Shown: positions 42,010 through 49,684 of the stretch, one piece after another | Numbering within the stretch: position 1 is the stretch's first letter | How the letters are laid out: each line of letters opens with the position of its first letter | NCBI GenBank assembly: GCA_963718755.1 | Contig: OY970376.1 | Span: forward strand, 2,480,001-2,544,000 | Source of the DNA: VRUE01 sp963718755 | GTDB taxonomy: Bacteria; Actinomycetota; Thermoleophilia; Solirubrobacterales; 70-9 | Direction: 5' to 3' | Length of the DNA: 64,000 nucleotides | Translations under genes and position numbers: made by a program | The notes under the pieces: generated by a model | What the model was told of the DNA's origin: nothing | Database searches by the model: none | The model's input: the letters and a program-made list of their open reading frames with translations, nothing else

Positions 42010-42690
42010 GTGGAGGGAGCCCAGGACCGGACCAAGCTGATTGCACTTGGCATCTTCGCCTTGATCGCGGTCGCCGTCGTTGCCGCGATCCTGATCGGCC
42101 GCAGCGGCGGTGGTGACGATTCGGCGGCGACGGCGAGCAGCTCGGGCTGCAAACAGGTCGCGGCGCCGAAGCCGAAGAACGTCAGCTACAGCGCGCCCAA
42201 GCAGACCGTGACCAAGGGCGAGAAGTTGACTGCCGTCGTCGAAACCAGCTGCGGCAGCTTCCAGATTGCGCTCGACTCCGAGCGGGCGCCGAAGACGGTC
42301 AACTCCTTCGTCTTCCTCTCCGAAGAAGGCTTCTACGACGGGCTCGGCTTCCACCGTGTGGTGCCTGGCTTCGTCATTCAGGGCGGCGATCCGCTTGGCG
42401 ACGGCACCGGCGGACCCGGCTACAGCGTCGACGAGAAACCGCCGGCCAACCTCGCCTACACCAAGGGCATGGTCGCGATGGCGAAGAGCTCGGCGGAGCC
42501 GCCCGGCCGTTCGGGCAGCCAGTTCTACGTCGTGCTCGCCCCAGATGCCGGCCTGCCTCCTGAATACGCCCTGGTCGGCAAGGTCGACGAGGGCCTCGAC
42601 GTGGTCGAAAAGATCGGCAAGCTCGGCACCCCGGAAGAAAAACCGAAACAGACCGTCCTGATCGAAGGGATCTCGATCGAGAAGGGCTAG
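42010..42690 (+). CDS. Membrane-anchored cyclophilin-type peptidyl-prolyl isomerase
   Basis: Helps exported proteins fold outside the membrane. One membrane helix (about 10-29, IALGIFALIAVAVVAAILIG), a Ser/Ala linker, then a cyclophilin domain from about 78: GFYDGLGFHRVVPGFVIQGGD, SGSQFYVVLAP and ALVGKVDEGLDVVEKI. 226 residues. The single-domain bacterial form with a TM anchor is common in actinobacteria. It heads a row of redox and folding genes (peroxiredoxin, VKOR, DsbA). Confidence 0.9.
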   Translation: MEGAQDRTKLIALGIFALIAVAVVAAILIGRSGGGDDSAATASSSGCKQVAAPKPKNVSYSAPKQTVTKGEKLTAVVETSCGSFQIALDSERAPKTVNSFVFLSEEGFYDGLGFHRVVPGFVIQGGDPLGDGTGGPGYSVDEKPPANLAYTKGMVAMAKSSAEPPGRSGSQFYVVLAPDAGLPPEYALVGKVDEGLDVVEKIGKLGTPEEKPKQTVLIEGISIEKG

Positions 42691-42731
42691 GCCCGCCGGT
42701 CACTCGGCGGCGGCCTGCGGGGTCCCTGCAC

Positions 42732-42737
42732 TAACCT
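42732..42737 (+). promoter_or_regulatory. -10-like hexamer of the peroxiredoxin gene
   Basis: TAACCT, 6 nt before the ATG at 42744. Confidence 0.4.
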
Positions 42738-42743
42738 CGTCGC

Positions 42744-43247
42744 ATGGCAAAGGTCGAGGTGGGTGACGTTGCGCCGGACTTCGAGCTGCCCGGAACCGGC
42801 GGCGAGGTCTACAAGCTCTCCGACCTGCGCGGCAAGAACGTCGTCTTGGCCTTCTATCCCGGTGACGAAACGAGGGTCTGCACCGCGCAGTTCTGCTCCT
42901 ACCGCGACAACAGCGATCGCATCGATCAGCTCGACGCCGAGGTGCTCGGCATCTCTTCGCAGTCGGTCGACTCGCACGAGCGCTGGATGCAGGAGAAGAG
43001 CCTCAACGTGCCGCTGCTCGCCGACGAGGATCTCGCTGTCAGCAAGAGCTACGGCGTGACGGGCTGGGTCGGGCCGCTCGGCAAGCTCGCCGGGCTCAAG
43101 GAGGGGGCGCCGGGCGGGCGCTACGTGATGCGCTCGATATTCGTCATCGACGCCGAGGGGATCGTCCGCTACAAGCACGTCTCGCGAACCGGCTCGAAAT
43201 TCCAGACGGTCGACGATCTCGAGCGGGCCGTCGCCGCCCTGGCTTGA
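42744..43247 (+). CDS. Peroxiredoxin (AhpC/TSA, BCP-like)
   Basis: Thiol peroxidase. The peroxidatic cysteine is C46 in FYPGDETRVCTAQFC, and the resolving cysteine C51 is five residues later, the arrangement of atypical 2-Cys BCP/PrxQ enzymes. Thr at 43 and Arg at 120-ish complete the site. 167 residues, no signal peptide, so cytoplasmic. Its stop overlaps the start of the next hydrolase gene (TGATG). Confidence 0.92.
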   Translation: MAKVEVGDVAPDFELPGTGGEVYKLSDLRGKNVVLAFYPGDETRVCTAQFCSYRDNSDRIDQLDAEVLGISSQSVDSHERWMQEKSLNVPLLADEDLAVSKSYGVTGWVGPLGKLAGLKEGAPGGRYVMRSIFVIDAEGIVRYKHVSRTGSKFQTVDDLERAVAALA

Positions 43248-44089
43248 TGCCGGCCGAGCCGCGGCTGTTCAGCGCCGGCGAGCGGCCGGCGATTCGCGGT
43301 GAGGTGGTGGGGGAGGGCCCCCCGATCGTGCTCTGCCACGGCATCACCGCTACGCGTCGCTACGTGGTCCACGGCTCGCGGGTGCTGGAACGCGCCGGGC
43401 ACGAGGTCGCCTCCTACGACGCGCGCGGCCACGGGGAGTCAGATCCTGCCCCGCCGGAGGGGGGTTATGTATACCCGGAGCTGGTCGGCGATCTGGAACG
43501 GGTGGTCACGGCTGCGATCGGGGAGGAGCCGTTCGTCCTCGCCGGGCACTCGATGGGTGCTCACACGGCCGTGGCCTACGCGCTGCGGCGCCCAGAGCGC
43601 CTCGCCGGGCTCGTCGTCATCGGCCCGACCTATACGGGCGAGGTCTTGCCCCCGACGCTCACTTACTGGGACGGGCTGGCTGCGGCGCTCGAGGACGGCG
43701 GCGTGGACGGCTTCGTCGACTACATCGACCGCAACCAGGAGACCGACCCGGCCTGGCGCGACTCGGTCCTGCGCTTCACCCGTGAGCGAATGCTGCGGCA
43801 CCGCCACCCTGAGGCGCTGGTCGAGGCGCTGCGGCAGGTGCCGCGCTCACGCCCGTTCGAGTCGATGGAAGAGCTGGAGTCCCTCCAGGTGCCAACGCTC
43901 GTCGTCGCCAGCCACGACCAGGCCGACCCCGGCCACCCGCGCCAGGTCGCCGAGGCCTACGCCGAGCGCCTGCCCCGCGCACGGCTGACCGGCGAGAAGG
44001 AGGGCGAGTCGCCGCTGGCCTGGCAAGGCGGGCGGCTCTCGCGTGAGATTGCCGCCTTTTGCGCCGAGCTCGGCGACGCGTCAGAATGA
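43247..44089 (+). CDS. Alpha/beta-hydrolase
   Basis: 280 residues. The oxyanion region VLCHGITATRR, the nucleophile S102 in LAGHSMGAHTAVA, and the end GDASE are visible; Asp and His of the triad are likely in VVASHDQADPGH and ESPLAWQGGRLS, the last without an obvious His, so the triad is not sure. ATG at 43247 is chosen over TTG 43244. Stop overlaps the next gene (ATGA). Confidence 0.82.
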   Translation: MPAEPRLFSAGERPAIRGEVVGEGPPIVLCHGITATRRYVVHGSRVLERAGHEVASYDARGHGESDPAPPEGGYVYPELVGDLERVVTAAIGEEPFVLAGHSMGAHTAVAYALRRPERLAGLVVIGPTYTGEVLPPTLTYWDGLAAALEDGGVDGFVDYIDRNQETDPAWRDSVLRFTRERMLRHRHPEALVEALRQVPRSRPFESMEELESLQVPTLVVASHDQADPGHPRQVAEAYAERLPRARLTGEKEGESPLAWQGGRLSREIAAFCAELGDASE

Positions 44090-44451
44090 GCGACATGCCC
44101 GAGGACCCGCAAAGCATCGACGAGGGGCACGCGATCCACTACTCGGCGGTTCAGCCGGGAACTCCGGTCTACGGCTCCGATGGGGTCGAGGTCGGCCGCG
44201 TGCGTTTCGTGCTCGATAACCACAAGGAGCACATCTTCGATGGCCTGGCGTTCGAGGACGCGAACGGCGAGCTGCGTTTCGCCGACGCGCCCGAGGTCGC
44301 CCGCACGGCGGAGCGGGCCGTGACCCTGGTGCTCGACGCTGAGCAGGCGCTGCAGCTCGGCCCGCCCGAGCAGGGGCCGCCGAAGTTCGTTCCAAACGCC
44401 CGCGCCGGCCGTCTCGGCCGTCTCTTCGGCGGTAGCTGGCGACGCCACTGA
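44086..44451 (+). CDS. PRC-barrel-like / DUF2171-type protein
   Basis: 121 residues. The centre (GTPVYGSDGVEVGRVRFVLD, then EHIFDGLAFEDANGELRFAD) has the short beta-strand pattern of PRC-barrel proteins; the C-terminus is basic (ARAGRLGRLFGGSWRRH). Coupled to the hydrolase by ATGA. In other actinobacteria such proteins are small soluble factors of unknown role. Confidence 0.65.
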   Translation: MSDMPEDPQSIDEGHAIHYSAVQPGTPVYGSDGVEVGRVRFVLDNHKEHIFDGLAFEDANGELRFADAPEVARTAERAVTLVLDAEQALQLGPPEQGPPKFVPNARAGRLGRLFGGSWRRH

Positions 44452-44491
44452 AGACGTACTGCGCTTTTAGCCGGGGCAAAGGCTGAACCCA

Positions 44492-44497
44492 TAGTCT
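44492..44497 (+). promoter_or_regulatory. -10-like hexamer of the VKOR gene
   Basis: TAGTCT, 8 nt before the ATG at 44506. Confidence 0.4.
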
Positions 44498-44505
44498 CCC
44501 GCCGC

Positions 44506-44937
44506 ATGTCGGCACCGGCTGAGGGAACGCTGCGGATGATCGCGACCTTCGTCGCGGCGTTCGGCATCGGCGTCGCCAGCTACATCGCGATCGAGGCCGC
44601 CGGCGGAGACGCGCCGGCCTGCATCGCCGGCAGCAGCGGCTGTGAGACCGTCGCCAACAGCTCCTACTCGCACCTGCTCGGGGTCAACATCGCGGTCTTC
44701 GGCGTCGTCGGGTACGTGCTGCTGTTGGCGACGGCCCTGCTGCGTGGCGATGGGGCCCGCATGGCCGGCTTCGGCCTCGCCCTGGCCGGCTTCGGCTACA
44801 GCGTCTTCCTGACCTATCTGGAGCTGTTCAAGATCGAGGCGATCTGCCAGTGGTGCGTGGCGAGCGCCATCTTGATGACGCTCCTCTTCGGCCTCAACGC
44901 GGTGCGCATGGTCGGCTACGTCGGGAGGCCCGCATGA
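44506..44937 (+). CDS. Vitamin K epoxide reductase-family protein (DsbB-like)
   Basis: Integral membrane quinone reductase that reoxidises DsbA. Four membrane helices and the redox cysteines: C39 and C46 (CIAGSSGC) in the loop and the C114-C117 CQWC pair in a helix. 143 residues. The dsbA-like gene starts in its stop (ATGA), so the pair forms one disulphide-forming unit, the usual actinobacterial replacement of DsbB. Confidence 0.92.
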   Translation: MSAPAEGTLRMIATFVAAFGIGVASYIAIEAAGGDAPACIAGSSGCETVANSSYSHLLGVNIAVFGVVGYVLLLATALLRGDGARMAGFGLALAGFGYSVFLTYLELFKIEAICQWCVASAILMTLLFGLNAVRMVGYVGRPA

Positions 44938-45719
44938 GCGGCAAAAGCTCCAGGGAGGCGCGCCGCGAAGAGCGCCTGCAGGCCGAAGGCACGGGCAGGC
45001 AGGAGGAGCGGCGCAAACGCTTGCTCCAGCTCGGCAGCGCCGCGGTCTTTCTGGCTGTCGTCATCGTGGCCGTGCTGATCGTCATCAATCAGAGCGAAAG
45101 CGACGGCGGCGATACCAGCCTCGAGAGCGTCGCCACGGTCCGCGGCGAACTGCGGGGAATCCCGCAGAACGGGATGACGCTGGGCGATCCGTCGGCCAAA
45201 GTGACCTTGGCCGAGTTCGGCGACCTCCAGTGCCCGGTATGCAAGGGATTTGCCGAAGAAGTCATTCCCGAGGTGATCGACTCGAAGGTGCGCAGCGGTG
45301 AAGCGAAGATCGAGTTCCGTAACTTCACGATCATCAACGAGGAATCCGTCCCCGCGGCCGCGGCGGCGATCGCGGCTGGCAAACAGGGCCGGGGCTGGAA
45401 CTTCGTCGAGCTTTTCTACCGCAACCAGGGCCTGGAGGCCTCCGGTTATGTAACCGACGAGTTCCTCACCGAAGTCGCCAGGGGCGCCGGTGTGCCGAGC
45501 ATCACCCAGTGGAACGAGGACCGCAGGAGCGCCTCAGTGCTCGACCGGGTGCAAAGCGAGACCGACGAAGCCGAGAGCCTCGGGCTCAGCGGAACGCCTT
45601 CGTTCGTCATCACGGGCCCAAATGCGCAGGGCAAAGAAGTACTGGGCACGCCCGGCTCGGCAGAGGGGCTGGAAGAAGCGATCGACGCCGCCGGCAAGGT
45701 CCTTTCTAGCCCAAGTTGA
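44934..45719 (+). CDS. Membrane-anchored DsbA-type thiol oxidoreductase
   Basis: Makes disulphides in exported proteins together with the VKOR. One membrane helix (about 31-52), a linker, then a thioredoxin-fold domain with the active site C100-PV-C103 (GDLQCPVCKGF) and the cis-Pro loop LSGTPSFVI. 261 residues. Start inside the VKOR stop. Right after its stop begins the accessory island. Confidence 0.92.
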   Translation: MSGKSSREARREERLQAEGTGRQEERRKRLLQLGSAAVFLAVVIVAVLIVINQSESDGGDTSLESVATVRGELRGIPQNGMTLGDPSAKVTLAEFGDLQCPVCKGFAEEVIPEVIDSKVRSGEAKIEFRNFTIINEESVPAAAAAIAAGKQGRGWNFVELFYRNQGLEASGYVTDEFLTEVARGAGVPSITQWNEDRRSASVLDRVQSETDEAESLGLSGTPSFVITGPNAQGKEVLGTPGSAEGLEEAIDAAGKVLSSPS

Positions 45720-45720
45720 C

Positions 45721-45736
45721 ATAACCACCATTATCG
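45721..45736. repeat. Possible att-like repeat, left copy
   Basis: ATAACCACCATTATCG, directly after the DsbA stop, matches ATAGCCACCATTATCG at 47742-47757 in 15 of 16 bases, in the same direction. The two copies bracket the low-GC island. The match alone is near chance level for the whole window; its place makes it notable. Confidence 0.4.
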
Positions 45737-45869
45737 AAGCGTTTCCCATAATCCGGGCGCGAAGTTGCAGGATTTGGCGCTAGAGAGCGGAATGGGGGGG
45801 GGCCGAGACAATTGTGTCGCACTCAACGTCGTGCCAGCGCGATAGGTTGTGCTACACGAGAGAAGGGTG

Positions 45870-45985
45870 TGGAGACGACCGGACTCGAACCGGTATCGAG
45901 CGCACTGGGGCCGACCTTGTGAGAGGGCCACAGCACACATACGCGGACTGACAATCCGCCGCTCTGCCAATTGAGCTACGTCCCC
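45870..45985 (-). tRNA. tRNA-like gene, anticodon GUC (Asp), with a 48-nt variable region
   Basis: Read on the minus strand: acceptor GGGGACG / CGTCTCC (one G-U), D-arm GCTC-AATTGGCA-GAGC, anticodon arm GCGGA-TTGTCAG-TCCGC with anticodon GUC, T-arm ACCGG-TTCGAGT-CCGGT. Between anticodon and T stem are 48 nt where a class I tRNA has 4-5. They fold into a 13-bp stem with one mismatch and several G-U pairs (from GTGTGCTGTGGCC to GGCCCCAGTGCGC). The base after the acceptor is A and loop position 38 is G, where tRNA-Asp normally has G73 and C38. CCA is not encoded. Either a special tRNA or a tRNA broken by a hairpin insertion. Confidence 0.75.
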
Positions 45986-46132
45986 ACATGAGGGAAACGC
46001 TCGCAGGCGAAGCGGCGGATTCCGCTTTGTAGTGCGGAAAACTGCCGACCGGAGCTACAATTACAGGTGGGGAATTGCGCGTCTTGAGAGGCTGGTAGAA
46101 CTTTGGGCGCGGGGGCACCATCTGCCACTACC

Positions 46133-46165
46133 CGGGGCGAGGGGTCCCTAGAACCCCTCGCCCCG
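46133..46165. repeat. GC-rich hairpin in the island
   Basis: CGGGGCGAGGGGT (46133-46145) / ACCCCTCGCCCCG (46153-46165), a 13-bp perfect stem with a 7-nt loop, just downstream of the minus-strand metallopeptidase-like gene. No T run; possible terminator. Confidence 0.55.
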
Positions 46166-46175
46166 AAACTTGTTG

Positions 46176-46673
46176 TCAACGCACGATAATAGGACTTATG
46201 ACAACTAGGTCCTCTTGGGCCTGCTGGATGATCTGGCGACATTGCCGCTGGAGACCTACCCCTCGAATCACGCCCTCGCCAGCGCTGTAGAGAACACGGG
46301 GCCAGATGCGCCGGGACAATGCACAGCGCGCATAGATGTCCGCGAATCGCTCATCTTCGTAGTGGCGAAAGTCGGGATGCTCGAAGGCGAAGACGTGGCC
46401 TAGCTCGTGGTAGAGGGTCATCACGACTGGTTCCCCCGGCCAGACCATGATCCAGATGGTCGAGCCATCCGTGCATCCCAACGAGGGTTCAGAGCAAGGC
46501 TCGCTGGACTCCACAACCTGCACGGAGCGATTGGGCGTCGGCACCTTGGCCCGATCAACCCACTGCTGGTAGGGATAGCTCGCATTGGGGGGCGCGATGA
46601 TCGTCGTTTGCGCCTGGGCCGTGCTCACCCCAAGCGCCAAGATCGCCGCTAGGGCGATCAGCAGGCGCTTCAT
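46176..46673 (-). CDS. Exported protein with HExxH motif (putative metallopeptidase)
   Basis: 165 residues with a signal peptide (about 1-21, cut after AQA). A single zinc-peptidase-like motif is seen: YHELGHVFAFEHPDF, with H, E, H and a probable third ligand Glu/Asp in HYEDERFADIYARC. Two or three Cys (EPCSEPSLGC, ARCA) may pair. Such a short secreted zincin-like protein is typical for phage and mobile-element genes, but the substrate is unknown. The start overlaps the stop of the upstream lipoprotein gene. Its stop region carries the word ATTATCGTGCGTTG that recurs, inverted, at 47751. Confidence 0.7.
   Translation of the reverse strand: MKRLLIALAAILALGVSTAQAQTTIIAPPNASYPYQQWVDRAKVPTPNRSVQVVESSEPCSEPSLGCTDGSTIWIMVWPGEPVVMTLYHELGHVFAFEHPDFRHYEDERFADIYARCALSRRIWPRVLYSAGEGVIRGVGLQRQCRQIIQQAQEDLVVISPIIVR
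46177..46190. repeat. Inverted copy of the island end sequence
   Basis: CAACGCACGATAAT (46177-46190) is the exact reverse complement of 47751-47764, so the right repeat has one direct (45721) and one inverted partner. Confidence 0.35.
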
Positions 46674-47125
46674 GGTACTTCCGAGGATTCAACGTGGCTG
46701 AGGCAGCCGAGTTCCTGCGCTTCTGAAACGGCCCCTTCGCAGTATTCCTGTACATCGGTTGGCGCTTCTTCGGCCCGTTCAATGTCGTCAGGCTCGAATT
46801 CATAGGATTCGGAGCCGTCCATCTTTTCGGGCGTCGGATCGAATTCTGACCCTTCGATTTCACCTTCTTCGCGTTCTTCTTCAAACGCTTCTTCGGCTTC
46901 TTCCCAGCCTTCATCCCACCCGTCTTCGAGACCGTTCAGATAGACGTTGTGACGGGTTTGGCTGAAGCGATTCTTGGCGGCTACCGTGGCATTAGCCGCA
47001 CCAATGTATTCGCCGCGCTTGCGAGCTTGGGCGAGTTCTTCATCGGTTGCGCCAAGATCGCCGCAGGCCGCTAATCCCAGCGCAGTACCGGCAAGCAGCA
47101 ACCCGATTAAACTTTTGAAGTGCAT
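46670..47125 (-). CDS. Small acidic lipoprotein
   Basis: 151 residues from ATG 47125 (the longer frame is not used; AGGAG sits 12 nt before). Signal peptide with lipobox LAAC, then a charged helical protein: AQARKRGEYIGAANATVAAK, a Glu/Trp-rich helix (EDGWDEGWEEAEEAFEEER) and an acidic tail with two Cys at the end (EYCEGAVSEAQELGC). No known domain. First gene of a two-gene operon with the metallopeptidase-like gene. Confidence 0.65.
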   Translation of the reverse strand: MHFKSLIGLLLAGTALGLAACGDLGATDEELAQARKRGEYIGAANATVAAKNRFSQTRHNVYLNGLEDGWDEGWEEAEEAFEEEREEGEIEGSEFDPTPEKMDGSESYEFEPDDIERAEEAPTDVQEYCEGAVSEAQELGCLSHVESSEVP

Positions 47126-47260
47126 AGGAGCTGTATCTCCTGTGCCAAGGCCCCAGGCGTTCCGGCGCGCTGGGGCCGCTCTGTACGGCGCTGACTCTAC
47201 TCGAAAACTTGACGGTGCGTCTCTTGGCGCAGGAGGCCAGAGCGATGAGGCTTTCGGGTC

Positions 47261-47473
47261 GTGGACCATCTGGAGCGCTTTGCGCTCAATATGAAGGCGC
47301 TACGGGCGGAACGAGGCTGGTCCCAGCACGACCTCTCCTACCACTCGGGCCTGCACTACACGGCGATCTCCAAGCTGGAGAGATGCACTCGCTCACCGGA
47401 ATTCCAGACGGTCGTGACGCTTGCTACGGCGTTCGAGGTTCCGGCTGGGCGTCTTTGGGATGGGATTCCTTAG
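47261..47473 (+). CDS. XRE-family HTH regulator
   Basis: 70 residues, one helix-turn-helix: NMKALRAERGWSQHDLSYHS, GLHYTAISKLERCTRSPEFQ and TLATAFEVPAGRLW are the usual helices 1-5. No other domain. GTG start at 47261, divergent from the exported-protein operon, so it may control it. Such small regulators are common in integrated elements. Confidence 0.8.
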   Translation: MDHLERFALNMKALRAERGWSQHDLSYHSGLHYTAISKLERCTRSPEFQTVVTLATAFEVPAGRLWDGIP

Positions 47474-47501
47474 CGTCCCCCCTCTGCGCTTCAATGAGCC
47501 G

Positions 47502-47672
47502 ATGCCCAAGCAGCACATCAAAAGCTTTGACAACTGGCTAGGAAGGGGTCTTGTCTTCGAGGTCCCGGACGGTGACCGAGAGGTCGTTTACCTCAGCTTC
47601 AAGGACGAGGACTTTGCCCTGAAGTTTCTTAAGCTCTACGGAAAGCTCCCGGATCGCCTCGTTGGGGTCTAG
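47502..47672 (+). CDS. Hypothetical small protein in the island
   Basis: 56 residues from ATG 47502 (frame open from 47421; ATG 47460 possible). Charged, no signal or membrane helix; FEVPDGDREVVYLSFKDED looks like a small beta-rich fold. Not recognised. Confidence 0.4.
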   Translation: MPKQHIKSFDNWLGRGLVFEVPDGDREVVYLSFKDEDFALKFLKLYGKLPDRLVGV

Positions 47673-47741
47673 ATCGGTTAGCTCATTGGGGTTGATGAGG
47701 AAAGCCTATCGAGACCGCTCAGGAAGGGTAGAGCGGTAGGT

Positions 47742-47757
47742 ATAGCCACCATTATCG
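47742..47757. repeat. Possible att-like repeat, right copy
   Basis: ATAGCCACCATTATCG, 15/16 match to 45721-45736 in the same direction; the following bases (TGCGTTGA) match the inverted copy at 46177. Confidence 0.4.
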
Positions 47758-47792
47758 TGCGTTGAAGCCGTGACCGAAGGGTCCGGCGCCCT

Positions 47793-48053
47793 CTACCGCA
47801 CGAACGCAGATATAGCGCGCCCCACCTCATGTGCAGTCAGCGGGCCGAAGCGGAGCGTCCACGAGTCATCGAGGTTCTGCGCGAGCGAGCATTGAACTCC
47901 GGCCGCGGTTAGTGCAACGCGATGCTCCTCGCAGCGTTCGAAGCCCGATGCACCCTGAAACACGGCGTCGAGGCCGTAGCGACCGTCATCGACCGGCCAA
48001 AGGGTCAAGCGATCGGCGACCGGTCCTGCGGGGAAGTCGACCTCGGAGCCCAA
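47793..48053 (-). CDS. Hypothetical protein, or 3' extension of the methyltransferase frame
   Basis: 86 residues from TTG at 48053. The sequence is protein-like (TLWPVDDGRYGLDAVFQGAS, then LAQNLDDSWTLRFGPL). It is in the same frame as the upstream methyltransferase gene: the TAG at 48084-48086 is followed by ten codons and then this frame with no further stop, so it could be a readthrough extension, a TTG-started gene, or a separated domain. No strong ribosome binding site. Confidence 0.4.
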   Translation of the reverse strand: MGSEVDFPAGPVADRLTLWPVDDGRYGLDAVFQGASGFERCEEHRVALTAAGVQCSLAQNLDDSWTLRFGPLTAHEVGRAISAFVR

Positions 48054-48083
48054 ACGGAATGCCTTGGTGTCGCGCGGCGTCGA

Positions 48084-48725
48084 CTAGGAAGCGAGCCTGG
48101 CCCTGCCCCAGACCAGCGGTTTGGTGATCGGCGGGGACTTGGGCAACTCTCCGCGCTCGACCGACTCGAGAGTAAGCGGCGAGGCTTCGATGTTGGCCAC
48201 GGTGTCGCGGTTGCAGCGGCAGCCGTCGGCGAAGACCTTCCAGGGCCGCTCTAGGCGGTCCTGCCAGCGGGCGACGCTGGGACTCTCGGCGCGGACGTGC
48301 TCGACGAAGAGCAGCTGCCCGCCGGGTTTCAGCACCCTCGCGGCCTCGGCCAGGGCTGCGCGAGGATCGGGCACCGTGCAGAGGACCAGGGTGAAGACCG
48401 CGGTATCGAAGCTCGAGTCCTCGAAAGGGAGCTCTTCTGCACCGGCTTCGACCAGCTCGACCTCGGAGCTGGACTCGGCGATCTTGCGTCGCAGCCGCTT
48501 GGTCATATGCGGATCTGGCTCGGCCATCACGATCTGCTCGAGACCCTCTGGAAAGAGACCCAGGTTGGCGCCGGTCCCTGCGCCGATGTCGATCGTGTGC
48601 CCGCGCGCCGCCGCGAGCACCTCGCGCCTCCGCTCGCGCAGCCCCGCCTCCTCGGTCCCCTTCAGAAGCGGGTCATAGATCGCGGAGAAGACTCGCCCCC
48701 ACGTTGCGTTGTAGATCCGCCCCAT
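48084..48725 (-). CDS. Class I SAM methyltransferase (UbiE/phospholipid-type)
   Basis: 213 residues from ATG 48725 (the family start GRIYNATWGRVFSAIYDPLL). SAM motif I is TIDIGAGTGANLGLFP, followed by IVMAEPDPHM, motif II FDTAVFTLVLCTV and LKPGGQLLFVEHV. The C-terminal WKVFADGCRCNRDT is typical of membrane-lipid or arsenite-type methyltransferase-like proteins, with a Cys pair. The target is unknown. Confidence 0.85.
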   Translation of the reverse strand: MGRIYNATWGRVFSAIYDPLLKGTEEAGLRERRREVLAAARGHTIDIGAGTGANLGLFPEGLEQIVMAEPDPHMTKRLRRKIAESSSEVELVEAGAEELPFEDSSFDTAVFTLVLCTVPDPRAALAEAARVLKPGGQLLFVEHVRAESPSVARWQDRLERPWKVFADGCRCNRDTVANIEASPLTLESVERGELPKSPPITKPLVWGRARLAS

Positions 48726-48737
48726 CGCCTCTAGTGA

Positions 48738-48769
48738 AGCATTTGTGGGCCTGGAGACCCCCAAATGCT
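48738..48769. repeat. Hairpin between the SDR and methyltransferase genes
   Basis: AGCATTTGTGGG (48738-48749) / CCCCCAAATGCT (48758-48769), 11 of 12 pairs with an 8-nt loop, 12 nt before the methyltransferase start and 4 nt after the SDR stop. Confidence 0.5.
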
Positions 48770-48773
48770 GCCG

Positions 48774-49658
48774 TCAGGCGGCGTCTCGCTGCGGCGTGGG
48801 CTCTGCTTTTTGTTCGAGTCCTGGCTCGCTGTGGGCGGCGCGATCCTCGTAGGCACGGCGAGCGCTGTGGTCGACTTCGGTCATCAGTTTGTCGACCTTC
48901 ATGAAGCGTCCCAGCGCCTCGCGCCAGGGGCGCGGCATCAGCGCTACGACCTTGAAGAGACCACCGTTGGCGCGCGGCACCCAGACGTCGAAGCGCGGCA
49001 CTTCGAGCGCATCGACGATCTCGTTGGCGACGTCCTCCGCCTCGACGGCTTTGATCATCTTCTGGCCGACGCCCGAGGTCAGCTCGGTGTTGACCACGGT
49101 CGGCATCACGCAGGCGATCTCGATGTCGGTGTCGCGCAGCTCGGCCCGCACGGCCTCGCTGATCCCGACCACGGCGTGCTTGGTGCCGGAGTAGGTGGCG
49201 ATCCCGGGGAAGCCGCCTTTGCCCGCCTGCGAGGCGAGGTTGACGATGTGGCCCGAGTTGCGCGGCCGCATCCGCTCGATCGCCAGCTGCATGCCGGTGA
49301 TAACGCCGAAGACGTTGATGTCGAGCTGGCGCCGGATCGAGTCCGCCGACTCCTCGGCGAACGGCGTCACCGGCATGATCCCGGCGTTGTTGACGACCAC
49401 GTCGAGCGGGCCCAGCTCGCGCTCGGCGGTGTCGAGGAAGGCGGAGAAGGAGTCGCGATCGGTGACGTCGAGCGCGACGGCGATCGTGCCGCCGCCCAGC
49501 TCCGCCGCCGTCTGCTCGGCGAGCGCCAGGTCGAGGTCGCCGATCGCGACCCGGCAGCCCTTGCGGACCAGTACCGCCGCCGTCGCCTTGCCGATCCCCC
49601 GGGCCCCCCCGGTGATCGCCACGACCTTGCCGGGTAGAGCCTGTCGCTGCTTCGCCAT
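48774..49658 (-). CDS. Short-chain dehydrogenase/reductase
   Basis: 294 residues from ATG 49658, which has an AGGAGGAGGA ribosome binding site on its strand. NAD(P) motif TGGARGIGK at 16-24, the NNAG motif, and the catalytic S143, Y156, K160 (NLASQAGKGGFPGIATYSGTK). The C-terminal 40 residues are charged. It lies 26 nt after the thiolase gene; the two could be steps of lipid or fatty acid breakdown. Substrate unknown. Confidence 0.88.
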   Translation of the reverse strand: MAKQRQALPGKVVAITGGARGIGKATAAVLVRKGCRVAIGDLDLALAEQTAAELGGGTIAVALDVTDRDSFSAFLDTAERELGPLDVVVNNAGIMPVTPFAEESADSIRRQLDINVFGVITGMQLAIERMRPRNSGHIVNLASQAGKGGFPGIATYSGTKHAVVGISEAVRAELRDTDIEIACVMPTVVNTELTSGVGQKMIKAVEAEDVANEIVDALEVPRFDVWVPRANGGLFKVVALMPRPWREALGRFMKVDKLMTEVDHSARRAYEDRAAHSEPGLEQKAEPTPQRDAA

Positions 49659-49684
49659 GCCGGTCCTCCTCCTCCGGCGAACCC

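Noticed and set aside
45870..45985. Selenocysteine or serine tRNA because of the long variable arm
   Set aside because: The anticodon is GUC and the acceptor and D-arm have class I dimensions; tRNA-Sec would carry UCA.
925..48743. The 12-mer AATGCTTCACTA upstream of thrS (925-936) and, on the minus strand, upstream of the methyltransferase (48732-48743)
   Set aside because: Hundreds of shared 12-mers are expected by chance in 64 kb on both strands; no other support.
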